From NCBI GenBank assembly GCA_945788155.1, contig CALZKX010000290.1, positions 1 through 19,739 of the forward strand: 19,739 bases of DNA, in the 5' to 3' direction. Position numbers and translations under genes: made by a program. Within the stretch, counting starts at the first letter, position 1. Each line of letters begins with the position of its first letter. Source of the stretch: an uncultured Flavobacteriaceae bacterium (GTDB lineage Bacteria; Bacteroidota; Bacteroidia; Flavobacteriales; Flavobacteriaceae). Positions 7,962 to 15,658 of this stretch are shown one piece after another. The notes beneath the pieces were generated by a model that saw nothing but the letters and a program-made list of their open reading frames with translations, ran no database searches and was not told the origin of the DNA.

Positions 7962-8801
7962 ATGAGTAAGATAAATTGGGAGACAGCAAAAGTATATGAA
8001 GATATTACTTACAAAAAATCCAATGGTGTAGCGAGAATAGCATTTAACAGACCAGATGTTAGAAACGCTTTTCGTCCAAAGACCACAAGTGAGTTGTATG
8101 ATGCTTTCTATGATGCCAATGAGGACACCTCTATTGGTGTTGTGTTGTTAAGTGCCGAAGGACCTTCAACCAAAGACGGTGTGTATTCGTTTTGTAGTGG
8201 TGGTGATCAAAAAGCACGAGGCCATCAAGGGTATGTAGGCGAAGATGGTTACCATCGTTTAAACATCCTAGAAGTGCAACGTTTAATCCGCTTTATGCCA
8301 AAAGCTGTTATTGCCGTCGTACCAGGTTGGGCAGTTGGAGGAGGCCATAGTCTTCATGTGGTTTGCGATTTAACTTTGGCTAGTAAAGAGCATGCTATTT
8401 TTAAACAAACAGATGCAGATGTTACTAGTTTTGATGGTGGTTATGGTAGTGCTTATTTAGCCAAAATGGTAGGACAAAAAAAAGCTAGGGAAATTTTCTT
8501 TTTAGGAAGAAACTACTCGGCACAGGAAGCTTTTGATATGGGAATGGTCAATGCAGTTATTCCTCATGATAAGCTTGAAGATACTGCGTATGAATGGGCT
8601 CAAGAAATTTTGGCCAAATCGCCAACGTCCATTAAAATGCTTAAATTTGCCATGAACCTTACCGACGATGGTATGGTTGGTCAACAAGTATTTGCTGGCG
8701 AAGCCACACGATTGGCATACATGACCGATGAAGCCATTGAAGGGAGAAATGCGTTTTTAGAAAAGCGTAAGCCTAATTTCAATAAAAAATGGATCCCATA
8801 A
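7962..8801 (+). CDS. menB: 1,4-dihydroxy-2-naphthoyl-CoA synthase
   Basis: A 279-residue crotonase-fold enzyme that closes the second ring of the naphthoate by Dieckmann-type condensation of o-succinylbenzoyl-CoA. Seen: FNRPDVRNAFRP (28-39), the oxyanion-forming CSGGDQKARG (78-87), PGWAVGGGHSLHVVCDLTLAS (121-141) and KQTDADVTSFDGGYGSAYLA (148-167). In the QTDADV motif an aspartate (Asp151) stands where E. coli MenB has the bicarbonate-binding glycine, so this is the bicarbonate-independent type as in Mycobacterium tuberculosis. Length is normal. menA follows after 13 bases, an evident operon pair. Upstream is a near-consensus -7 sequence and a small inverted repeat. Confidence 0.97.
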   Translation: MSKINWETAKVYEDITYKKSNGVARIAFNRPDVRNAFRPKTTSELYDAFYDANEDTSIGVVLLSAEGPSTKDGVYSFCSGGDQKARGHQGYVGEDGYHRLNILEVQRLIRFMPKAVIAVVPGWAVGGGHSLHVVCDLTLASKEHAIFKQTDADVTSFDGGYGSAYLAKMVGQKKAREIFFLGRNYSAQEAFDMGMVNAVIPHDKLEDTAYEWAQEILAKSPTSIKMLKFAMNLTDDGMVGQQVFAGEATRLAYMTDEAIEGRNAFLEKRKPNFNKKWIP

Positions 8802-8814
8802 ATTTTTGTTGCTA

Positions 8815-9726
8815 ATGGAAAAAATTAAGCCTTGGATTTCAGCTTTTAGGTTACGTACATTGCCACTTTCAATTTCTGGAATTATTATTGGTAGCAGTTT
8901 TGCTTACTACAATGGTGCATTTAATATTGTTATTTTTATTCTCGCCATATTGGCTACCATTAGCTTGCAAGTATTATCTAACTTAGCTAATGATTATGGC
9001 GATGGTATTAAAGGAACAGATAATGATAAGCGTTTAGGTCCTGAACGTGCTATACAGAGCGGAAAAATAACTCCCGACGAAATGTTTGCAGCCATTAGAA
9101 CCAATATTCTTATAGTTATACTATTTGTCTTTTTGTTGGTTTATACCGCTTTTGGTTCGCAAGATTTTCTCTATGCTTTGCTCTTTTTTGCTTTGGGTGG
9201 GCTAAGTATTTATGCGGCCTTAAAATACACCATTGGAGAGTCTGCCTATGGCTATCGTGCTCGAGGAGATATTATGGTGTTTTTGTTTTTTGGAATTTTA
9301 AGTGTTGTTGGTACTTATTTTTTATATACAAAACAACTGGATCATGTACTATTATTGCCAGCTAGTATTATTGGATTGTTAAGTACAGGAGTTTTAAACC
9401 TTAACAACATGCGCGATATAGATTCTGATGCGTCTGCTAATAAGATTACTGTAGCGGTAAAATTAGGTTTAAAAAAGGCCAAAATATATCATGCAGTTTT
9501 AATCGTTGGAGCCATTATTTTGAGTATGCTATTCGGTATTTTATATTACCGCTCAATGACTAATTTTATATTTGTGATTGCTTTTATTCCTTTAATAATA
9601 CATCTTAAAGTAGTTTTAAAAGTAAAGGAACCCAAGGCTTTAGATTCTCAATTAAAAGTATTGGCGTTGTCCACTTTTTTGTTAGCAATCTTGTTAGGAA
9701 TTGGTCAAGTATTTCATATACTTTAA
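8815..9726 (+). CDS. menA: 1,4-dihydroxy-2-naphthoate polyprenyltransferase
   Basis: A UbiA-family integral membrane enzyme of 303 residues that attaches the isoprenoid tail to 1,4-dihydroxy-2-naphthoate. Two Asp-rich prenyl-diphosphate/Mg sites are visible: NDYGDGIKGTD (59-69) and MRDIDSDASANK (199-210). RLRTLPLSISG near the N-terminus and the KITVAVKLG following the second site are typical for MenA rather than UbiA. About eight or nine hydrophobic helices can be drawn. TTG codons in frame at 8806 and 8809 precede the ATG at 8815; I chose the ATG, which yields MEKIKPWISAFRLRT and a 13-base gap after menB. Very likely co-transcribed with menB. Confidence 0.95.
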   Translation: MEKIKPWISAFRLRTLPLSISGIIIGSSFAYYNGAFNIVIFILAILATISLQVLSNLANDYGDGIKGTDNDKRLGPERAIQSGKITPDEMFAAIRTNILIVILFVFLLVYTAFGSQDFLYALLFFALGGLSIYAALKYTIGESAYGYRARGDIMVFLFFGILSVVGTYFLYTKQLDHVLLLPASIIGLLSTGVLNLNNMRDIDSDASANKITVAVKLGLKKAKIYHAVLIVGAIILSMLFGILYYRSMTNFIFVIAFIPLIIHLKVVLKVKEPKALDSQLKVLALSTFLLAILLGIGQVFHIL

Positions 9727-9748
9727 TAACTTTTAAATTAACCTACAC

Positions 9749-11239
9749 ATGAAAACATTTATTTACTCTTTTATTTTCTTAACTAGTCTTGTTTGTTTTT
9801 CTCAAAACGAAATGAAGCTAAAGGTAAGTGAGAGCCAAGAATATAGAGATAAATACTATATGTTTGGAGATGTTTTAGCAAATTACATGTCGCCTTCTGG
9901 AATTACTGGCGTTGTTAGAAAAAGAAATAGAGATATGTTGTTTGAGGCTTTTGATAATAATCTTAATCCTATTTTTAAAGATTTGATTAAGGGAGAGTTA
10001 AAAGAAGAGATAGTGGGTTATGTTTCTTTTGATGATGAAATAAAAATTTTCACAGTTTTTTCTCCAAAACAGAAGAAAAGAATAGTTAGTTGTTATGCTT
10101 TCAATTTAGAAAACCTTTCAATAAAAAAAACTCAACTATTTGAGGTAACTTTAGAGAAAGGAAGTAATTCATTATTTAGTAATAGAAAGCATCAAACTAA
10201 TTTTGCTATATCTCCAAATGGTAAATTTATTGCTTTATCTACCGATAATATTAAAAAGAATCTTAATTCATATACCATAAGAGTTTTTGATTCTAATACT
10301 TTGGAGGAGATGAATCAGAAATCATACAATAGCCACCAAGATCAATATTTCGAACTTAATGATCTGTTCATTGATAATAAAAGGAACGCATTTACACTTG
10401 GAAAATTATTTATTGACGGTAAATCTCAAAAAAAGAAGAGTCAAGCAAATTATAAATTTATTGTTAATAAAATTACACCTAATGAAGTTGAGAAGTTAGA
10501 AATTAATTTAGATAGTTTACATATAAAATCCTTGTCTTTCAATAATAAAGGGAGTCAGTTAGAATTACTAGGTTTTTATTCTGAAAAAAAAGTTAGTAAT
10601 GTTAAAGGGACATGTGTTTTTGTATTGAATCTTGATACTTTTAAATTAAAGAATAAACGCAAATTATATCAACTGCCCCAACAAGTATACCAAGACTTAT
10701 ACGGTATCCAAAAAGCTAAAAAAAAGAAAGACAAAGAATTGTCTAATTTTAAAGTTGATTACGTAATAAATGACTCTGAGGGAAATTCTTACTGGTTAGC
10801 TGAACAGTTTTATATAACTTATAGTTATGTTAATAATGGATTTGGAGGATATCAAACCATTACTTATCACTATGATGATATTTTAGTTTTGAAATTTAAC
10901 TCTAATGGAAAGTTAAATTGGGGTAGAAGTATATTTAAAAATGCACCAGTTACATCATACAATGCCTTTTTGAAAGATAATAATTTGCATGTTATTTTAA
11001 ATTCAGGGAAAAATTTAACTATAAAGAGTGATGGGAGAACTAAAGTATCAAAAGGTTGGCTTGAATCTACTGCACTTTATGATTTTATATACTCAGAAGA
11101 TGGTGATGTATCATACAATAAAATCCAAGACAATAAAGGTAATAGTTTCTACCGTCCTTATTATGGTACTTTTTTTAATAACAGATTCATTATGATGAGT
11201 GCTATTTCTTTAAAGCGAAGGTTTATGGTTTTAGAATAA
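9749..11239 (+). CDS. Exported protein of unknown function
   Basis: A 496-residue protein starting with a clear signal peptide (MKTFIYSFIFLTSLVCFSQ, cleavage probably just after SQ), so likely periplasmic or surface-located. I do not recognise the family. The mature part is rich in beta-prone, Asn/Lys/Ser-rich stretches with recurring patterns such as FAISPNGKFIALSTDN and ILVLKFNSNGKLNWGR, which look like blades of a beta-propeller, but no clear repeat register is visible. A basic patch (QKAKKKKDKE) lies around residue 325. No lipobox cysteine, catalytic motif or sorting domain was seen. It begins 22 bases after menA, so it could be read through from menBA, but nothing suggests a role in quinone synthesis. 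Its base composition looks more AT-rich than menB or menA, which may mean it was inserted here. Confidence 0.8.
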   Translation: MKTFIYSFIFLTSLVCFSQNEMKLKVSESQEYRDKYYMFGDVLANYMSPSGITGVVRKRNRDMLFEAFDNNLNPIFKDLIKGELKEEIVGYVSFDDEIKIFTVFSPKQKKRIVSCYAFNLENLSIKKTQLFEVTLEKGSNSLFSNRKHQTNFAISPNGKFIALSTDNIKKNLNSYTIRVFDSNTLEEMNQKSYNSHQDQYFELNDLFIDNKRNAFTLGKLFIDGKSQKKKSQANYKFIVNKITPNEVEKLEINLDSLHIKSLSFNNKGSQLELLGFYSEKKVSNVKGTCVFVLNLDTFKLKNKRKLYQLPQQVYQDLYGIQKAKKKKDKELSNFKVDYVINDSEGNSYWLAEQFYITYSYVNNGFGGYQTITYHYDDILVLKFNSNGKLNWGRSIFKNAPVTSYNAFLKDNNLHVILNSGKNLTIKSDGRTKVSKGWLESTALYDFIYSEDGDVSYNKIQDNKGNSFYRPYYGTFFNNRFIMMSAISLKRRFMVLE

Positions 11240-11275
11240 TTTAATTATCTTAATCTAATAATAAATTTTTAACAA

Positions 11276-11953
11276 ATGAAAATCACATTCTTAGGTCACG
11301 CAAGTTTGCAAATTAATATTGGTGACATTGCTATTTTGGTAGACCCCTTTATTTCGGGAAACCCAAAGGCAGCACATATTGATATAGATGCCTTAAAAGC
11401 CGATTATATTTTGTTAACACACGCACATCAAGACCATATTTTAGATGTAGAGGCCATTGCAAAACGTACCGAAGCTGTAATAGTTTCTAATTATGAAATC
11501 GTAACCCATTATCAAAACAAAGGACTTGAAGGGCATCCTATGAACCATGGAGGTAATTGGGAATTTGAATTTGGTAAACTTAAATATGTAAATGCGATTC
11601 ATACCTCGTCTTTTCCAGATGGTAGTTATGGTGGCCAACCTGGAGGCTTTGTGATAGAAGGCGAGCATAAAAATATTTACATTGCAGGAGATACAGCTTT
11701 AACATACGATATGAAACTAATTCCGTTACAAACAAAATTAGATCTAGCTATTTTGCCCATTGGCGATAATTTTACCATGGGAATAGACGATGCTCTTATT
11801 GCCGCCGATTTTGTAGCATGCGATAAAATTTTAGGCTATCATTTCGATACCTTTGGCTATATAGAAATAGACCACGAAAGCGCTAAACGTAAGTTTTTTG
11901 AAAACAATAAAGATTTAATGCTTTTAGAAATAGGAGATTCTATTGAGTTATAG
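11276..11953 (+). CDS. UPF0173 family metal-dependent hydrolase
   Basis: A 225-residue metallo-beta-lactamase-fold protein, full length for the UPF0173 (YtkL-like) family. The metal site THAHQDH is at residues 48-54 (HxHxDH), preceded by FLGHAS and LVDPFISGNP. IAGDTAL later supplies the bridging Asp, and the C-terminal GYHFDTFGYIEID contains the last His. No signal peptide. The physiological substrate of this family is not established. It starts 36 bases after the exported protein gene and sits within the menaquinone gene group, but sequence gives no pathway link. Confidence 0.92.
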   Translation: MKITFLGHASLQINIGDIAILVDPFISGNPKAAHIDIDALKADYILLTHAHQDHILDVEAIAKRTEAVIVSNYEIVTHYQNKGLEGHPMNHGGNWEFEFGKLKYVNAIHTSSFPDGSYGGQPGGFVIEGEHKNIYIAGDTALTYDMKLIPLQTKLDLAILPIGDNFTMGIDDALIAADFVACDKILGYHFDTFGYIEIDHESAKRKFFENNKDLMLLEIGDSIEL

Positions 11954-12088
11954 TTGTTAACAAAACTTGATAGTTTTTTGGCTTTTGATATTTTTTAACC
12001 TTGCCTTTCGAGTAAGAAAAAACTAACTTGGCTTATCGTACAGTATCGTCAATTAAAACTGAAGATACTTTAACCATTATACACCATT

Positions 12089-13387
12089 ATGACGATAAAC
12101 ATGAATAATAAGATTCAAATACTTCTAATTCTAATTTCCCTAACCTTTATCAATGAAGCAAATTGTCAATTCAAACTTGACACATATGCTATTGATGGAG
12201 TTAATGTTATTGATGTTAAGAACAGGCGAATAATTGAAAATCAAACTCTAGTAATTGAAAATGATATTATATCTGGAATTTTTGATTCCAATAATTATAA
12301 TAAACCTGATTCTATCCAAGTTATGAATTTCAGAGGACATTTTGTTGTGCCTGGATTAATTGATGCTCACGTGCATCTAGCAACAAACCCTTCAAAAGAG
12401 GATAACTTTGAAGTCACGAAAAAGAGACTCGAGTATCTATTGAAAAACGGTATAACAACAGTTAGGGATATGGCAGGTGATACCAGATATCTAAACTACT
12501 TATCGAGGCAAGCGTCATTAGATAATATTCTGTCACCAGATATTTATTTTTCTGCCCTACTTGCCGGAGAATTCTTCTTCAAAGACCCAAGAACAAAATT
12601 GGCTGCGCAAGGTTTTGAATCTGGTAAAGCACCTTGGATGCACGGAATAAACACAAATTCTAATTTAAGTCAAATCATTGCAGAGGCAAAAGGGACTGGC
12701 GCAACAGGTTTGAAGATTTATGCTGATTTAGATAAAACTCTTGTAAAAAGGATTGTTCAAGAAGCTCATTCGCAAGAATTAAAAGTGTGGGCGCATGCCA
12801 CAGTATTCCCAGCGAGACCTTCTGAAGTTAATCAATCTGGAGTGGATGTTATGTCACATGCAACCTACATAGCTTGGGAGGGAGAAAAAGAAATACCCTC
12901 TGATGCTTCACACAGATTTAGAAAGCTGGAGAAATTCAACATTAGTAATTCTGCGTTCCAAACTTTAATGGAAGAGATGAAAAGCAATCAAACTATTTTG
13001 GATGCAACAATCTCTGTTTATAAAAGACGTTTTCCAGATTCTACTTTGTACAAATATGGCGTTGCATTAACAAAACTTGCTCACCAAAATAAGGTCAAAA
13101 TTGGAGTTGGAACAGATAAGCCTTTAATGGACCTGACAGTCATTGCACCAATTTTTCAGGAAATGAATGCACTTCAGGAAGATGTCGGAATGGAACCCAT
13201 TGATATTATTCGGGCAGCAACTATTGTGAATGCTGAAATGCTCGGAAAAGAGAATGAGATTGGTTCTATTGAGGTTGGAAAGAAAGCTAATTTACTCATT
13301 CTGAAAAGCAACCCACTTACAAGCATCAATAATGTCAAAAGTATTGAAGTTGTAATTAAGAATGGGCGACTGTTTAACACAAATTAA
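12089..13387 (+). CDS. Exported amidohydrolase (imidazolonepropionase/prolidase-like)
   Basis: A 432-residue amidohydrolase-superfamily protein with a signal peptide (hydrophobic ILLILISLTF at 11-20, probable cleavage near Ala-Asn-Cys; the cysteine does not sit in a proper lipobox). The metal site is complete: HVH (His94, His96) in GLIDAHVHL, Lys209 in GLKIYADL, His236 in WAHAT, His257 in MSHATY and Asp343 in GVGTDKP. This set fits the exported metal-dependent peptidase/hydrolase group of Bacteroidota, substrate unknown. Either ATG at 12089 or the one at 12101 could start it; both keep the signal peptide. It has unrelated neighbours, its codon choice looks less AT-biased than the adjacent genes, and a multi-hairpin element begins right at its stop codon, so it looks like an inserted single-gene unit between UPF0173 and menC. 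Confidence 0.88.
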   Translation: MTINMNNKIQILLILISLTFINEANCQFKLDTYAIDGVNVIDVKNRRIIENQTLVIENDIISGIFDSNNYNKPDSIQVMNFRGHFVVPGLIDAHVHLATNPSKEDNFEVTKKRLEYLLKNGITTVRDMAGDTRYLNYLSRQASLDNILSPDIYFSALLAGEFFFKDPRTKLAAQGFESGKAPWMHGINTNSNLSQIIAEAKGTGATGLKIYADLDKTLVKRIVQEAHSQELKVWAHATVFPARPSEVNQSGVDVMSHATYIAWEGEKEIPSDASHRFRKLEKFNISNSAFQTLMEEMKSNQTILDATISVYKRRFPDSTLYKYGVALTKLAHQNKVKIGVGTDKPLMDLTVIAPIFQEMNALQEDVGMEPIDIIRAATIVNAEMLGKENEIGSIEVGKKANLLILKSNPLTSINNVKSIEVVIKNGRLFNTN

Positions 13388-13388
13388 A

Positions 13389-13526
13389 CGGTGTATAAGC
13401 CGTATATAGCACATTTCGGCTGAATTCCTAATCGGAATTCATTGCAATTTACTATCTTTCGGTTACGGCGGAAAATCATAGCTGATTTTCCGCAACGAGG
13501 CATACACAAGACCGATAAGCGTAACC
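13389..13526. repeat. Multi-hairpin element behind the amidohydrolase, possible cassette-type recombination site
   Basis: Starting 2 bases after the amidohydrolase stop, several perfect inverted repeats nest in about 140 bases. The outer arms are GTGTAT (13391-13396) with ATACAC (13502-13507), continued by GCC (13399-13401) with GGC (13499-13501) after a 2-base bulge. Inside are TGAATTCC/GGAATTCA (13421-13428 and 13434-13441) and an 11-base stem GCGGAAAATCA/TGATTTTCCGC (13468-13478 and 13483-13493, loop TAGC). In addition GGTTACG (13461-13467) is complementary to CGTAACC (13520-13526), which crosses the outer stem. The element is more G/C-rich than its surroundings. The layout of outer arms with extrahelical bases recalls attC-like sites, but no integron core sequence is confirmed. 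A 65-codon open frame crossing it is not believable as a gene. Confidence 0.6.
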
Positions 13527-13585
13527 ACAAAAAACAACTCCTTTTTTTAGTCAAAATACATATATTCTATCAAAAAATAAATTCC

Positions 13586-13593
13586 TATTTTTG
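13586..13593 (+). promoter_or_regulatory. Probable -7 box for menC
   Basis: TATTTTTG matches TAnnTTTG. It ends 8 bases before the menC ATG at 13602, the same spacing as for menD. No TTG at the expected -33 spacing is seen. Its presence would give menC its own promoter downstream of the inserted amidohydrolase. Confidence 0.5.
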
Positions 13594-13601
13594 GTTTGTA
13601 T

Positions 13602-14636
13602 ATGACAGCAGCTTACAAGCAGTACAAACTTCAATTTAAACAACCCAGTGGTACCTCAAGAGGTGTATTAACCAAAAAGGAAACCTGGTTTATTATAATT
13701 AACGATGGTACTAAGCAAGGTATAGGCGAGTGTGGCCTTTTTAGAGGTTTGAGCATTGACGATAGACCAGATTTTGAAGATACACTTAAATGGGCTTGTA
13801 ATAATATAACCAAAGGTCTTAATAGTTTGTTGAATGAGCTTGTCGAATTCCCAAGTATTCAATTTGGTTTGGAAATGGCGTTTCTGTCTTTAAAGAGTCA
13901 AGATACATTTACTTTGTTTCCTTCTAAGTTCACAAACGGAAAAGATGCTATCCAAATTAATGGTTTAATTTGGATGGGAGATTTGCCCTTTATGAAACAG
14001 CAAATCAAATCAAAAATAGAAGCTGGTTTTTCTTGTATTAAAATAAAAATTGGAGCCATTGATTTTAAGTCTGAAGTGGATTTATTAAAATCTATAAGAC
14101 AAGAATTTTCAGCTAATAATATTGAATTGCGTGTAGATGCCAATGGTGCGTTTTTACCAAGTGAAGCTTTAGAAAAACTAAAAATACTATCGGAACTAGA
14201 ATTGCATTCCATTGAGCAACCTATTAAGCAAGGTCAGATTCAGGAAATGGTAGCATTATGTCAGGAAACACCTTTGCCAATAGCTTTGGACGAGGAATTA
14301 ATAGGCGTTTTTGATGTAACAAAAAAAGAAGAACTGCTACTAACTATAAATCCGCAATATATTATTTTAAAGCCAAGTTTAATAGGAGGATTTAAAGGCA
14401 GTAAAGAATGGATTAATCTTGCAAATAAACAAAATATCGGTTGGTGGATTACCAGTGCTTTAGAGAGTAATGTAGGCTTAAATGCCATTGCACAATGGAC
14501 TTATACTTTGGATAATAATATGCCGCAAGGGTTAGGAACAGGAAGTTTATTTATTAATAATTTCGATTCGCCTTTAATAGTAAAAAAAGGTACATTGCAA
14601 TTCGAAAAAAATAAATATTGGAACATAAACCTATAA
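13602..14636 (+). CDS. menC: o-Succinylbenzoate synthase
   Basis: An enolase-superfamily enzyme of 344 residues that dehydrates SHCHC to o-succinylbenzoate. The catalytic set is complete: IKIKIG with Lys147/Lys149 (the KxK acid/base), Asp179 in RVDANGAF, Glu205 in SIEQP, Asp230 in ALDEE (the three Mg ligands) and Lys257 in ILKPS. The end WWITSALESNVG is typical of OSBS. The N-terminal capping domain is visible around GECGLFRGLS. TTG at 13596 and ATG at 13602 are both in frame; I chose the ATG, since the earlier codon only adds two residues and lies nearer the -7 box. The CPBP protease gene follows after 2 bases, so the two are surely co-transcribed. Confidence 0.95.
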   Translation: MTAAYKQYKLQFKQPSGTSRGVLTKKETWFIIINDGTKQGIGECGLFRGLSIDDRPDFEDTLKWACNNITKGLNSLLNELVEFPSIQFGLEMAFLSLKSQDTFTLFPSKFTNGKDAIQINGLIWMGDLPFMKQQIKSKIEAGFSCIKIKIGAIDFKSEVDLLKSIRQEFSANNIELRVDANGAFLPSEALEKLKILSELELHSIEQPIKQGQIQEMVALCQETPLPIALDEELIGVFDVTKKEELLLTINPQYIILKPSLIGGFKGSKEWINLANKQNIGWWITSALESNVGLNAIAQWTYTLDNNMPQGLGTGSLFINNFDSPLIVKKGTLQFEKNKYWNINL

Positions 14637-14638
14637 GT

Positions 14639-15613
14639 ATGTATATATCACAAGTTTTTAAAGTAGAACACGATTGGTGGCGTTATATTATTGGCGTATT
14701 TGCCGTTATTGTTGGTGTGGGTGTTTTTTCGATGCCACATTTAATCGCATTAATGATAAAGGTTTTTGATGGAACAGCAGACCAATCGAAGTTTGAAGAT
14801 ATGAATTACCTTTTGAGCTTGTTTGAGCCTAATTTAAACTTGGTGTTTATATTGTTGCCTTTTGTTGGTGGACTTATTTGCTTGCTTTTAATTGTGAAAT
14901 TTTTGCATAAGCAATCTTTTAAAATGATTACTACATCAAGAAAAAAAATAGATTGGAAACGGTTTTGGTTTGCGTTTTTATTTTGGGGAATTATTTCTTC
15001 TGGTATGATATTGATAGATTATTTTGCAAACCCCGAAGGCTACGAACTTAACTTTAATTTTAGCAAATTTGTGGTGTTAGTTATTATAGCTATAGCGTTA
15101 ATACCATTACAAACCAGCTTTGAAGAATACTTGTTTAGAGGGTATTTAATGCAAGGTATTGGTGTATTAGTTAAAAACAGATGGTTACCTTTAGTGTTAA
15201 CTTCATTAGCATTTGGACTTTTACACATTGCCAATCCTGAAATTGAAAAACTAGGCTATATCTTATTGGTATATTATATAGGAACAGGGTTGTTTTTAGG
15301 CATTTTAACCATTATGGACGATGGTTTGGAGCTGGCTTTAGGCTTTCATGCAGCTAATAATTTATTTACGGCTCTATTGGTTACTGCCGATTGGACGGCA
15401 TTTCAAACCCATTCTGTTTTTAAAGATATTTCAGATCCAACCAAAGCAGGTTTTATCGATGTGTTTGCACCTGTGTTTATTATGTTTCCAATACTACTTT
15501 TAATATTTGCAAAAGTATATAAATGGACCAACTGGAAAGACAAACTTTTTGGTTCTGTAATTGAACCTCCTAAAGAAGATTATATGGTTTTAGGTGAGGA
15601 TATTAGTAAGTAG
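14639..15613 (+). CDS. CPBP family intramembrane metalloprotease
   Basis: A 324-residue membrane protein with about eight hydrophobic helices and the three CPBP (Abi/Rce1-type) motifs: FEEYLFRGYL (EExxxR, about residue 161-170), FGLLHIANPE (FxxxH, about 193-202) and GFHAANN (HxxxN, about 238-244). Members cleave or process membrane substrates; in bacteria many are of unknown target and some give bacteriocin self-immunity. It starts 2 bases after the menC stop. An in-frame TTG at 14618 would overlap menC; the ATG at 14639 gives MYISQVFKVEHDWWRY and is preferred. The C-terminal 25 residues are soluble and charged. Co-transcription with menC is likely but a menaquinone role is not implied. Confidence 0.9.
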   Translation: MYISQVFKVEHDWWRYIIGVFAVIVGVGVFSMPHLIALMIKVFDGTADQSKFEDMNYLLSLFEPNLNLVFILLPFVGGLICLLLIVKFLHKQSFKMITTSRKKIDWKRFWFAFLFWGIISSGMILIDYFANPEGYELNFNFSKFVVLVIIAIALIPLQTSFEEYLFRGYLMQGIGVLVKNRWLPLVLTSLAFGLLHIANPEIEKLGYILLVYYIGTGLFLGILTIMDDGLELALGFHAANNLFTALLVTADWTAFQTHSVFKDISDPTKAGFIDVFAPVFIMFPILLLIFAKVYKWTNWKDKLFGSVIEPPKEDYMVLGEDISK

Positions 15614-15646
15614 GCTGGCATGTATAAGCAATAAATTATATCCAGC
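15614..15646. terminator. Weak hairpin between convergent genes
   Basis: GCTGG (15614-15618) pairs with CCAGC (15642-15646), and AT and ATA pairs continue inward past small bulges to a 10-base loop. It lies right after the CPBP stop and before the end of the opposite-strand DUF6090 gene. No T-run follows at once on the plus strand, so the terminator role is uncertain. Confidence 0.3.
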
Positions 15647-15658
15647 GATGTACTTTCG

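Noticed and set aside
11970..12028. TAGTTTTTT and AAAAAACTA as a terminator hairpin after UPF0173
   Set aside because: The arms are nearly all A/T and about 40 bases apart, so the stem would be unstable and the match is expected in such sequence.
12031..13520. GCTTATCG at 12031-12038 and its reverse complement CGATAAGC at 13513-13520 flanking the amidohydrolase, as terminal inverted repeats of a mobile unit
   Set aside because: The match is only 8 bases with no extension on either side. With two flanks of this size a chance match is quite likely. No transposase or target duplication is seen.
13442..13639. A 65-codon plus-strand open frame between the amidohydrolase and menC
   Set aside because: It runs through the multi-hairpin element and overlaps the menC start in another frame; it has no recognisable protein features, and the hairpins explain the sequence better.
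13668..14488. Several minus-strand open frames of 60-104 codons opposite menC
   Set aside because: They are shadows of the intact menC gene, whose catalytic residues are all present, and they show no independent protein motifs.
14639..15613. CPBP protease as a bacteriocin immunity or defence gene
   Set aside because: No bacteriocin, toxin or defence partner is nearby. It is tightly joined to menC, so a housekeeping passenger is more likely.
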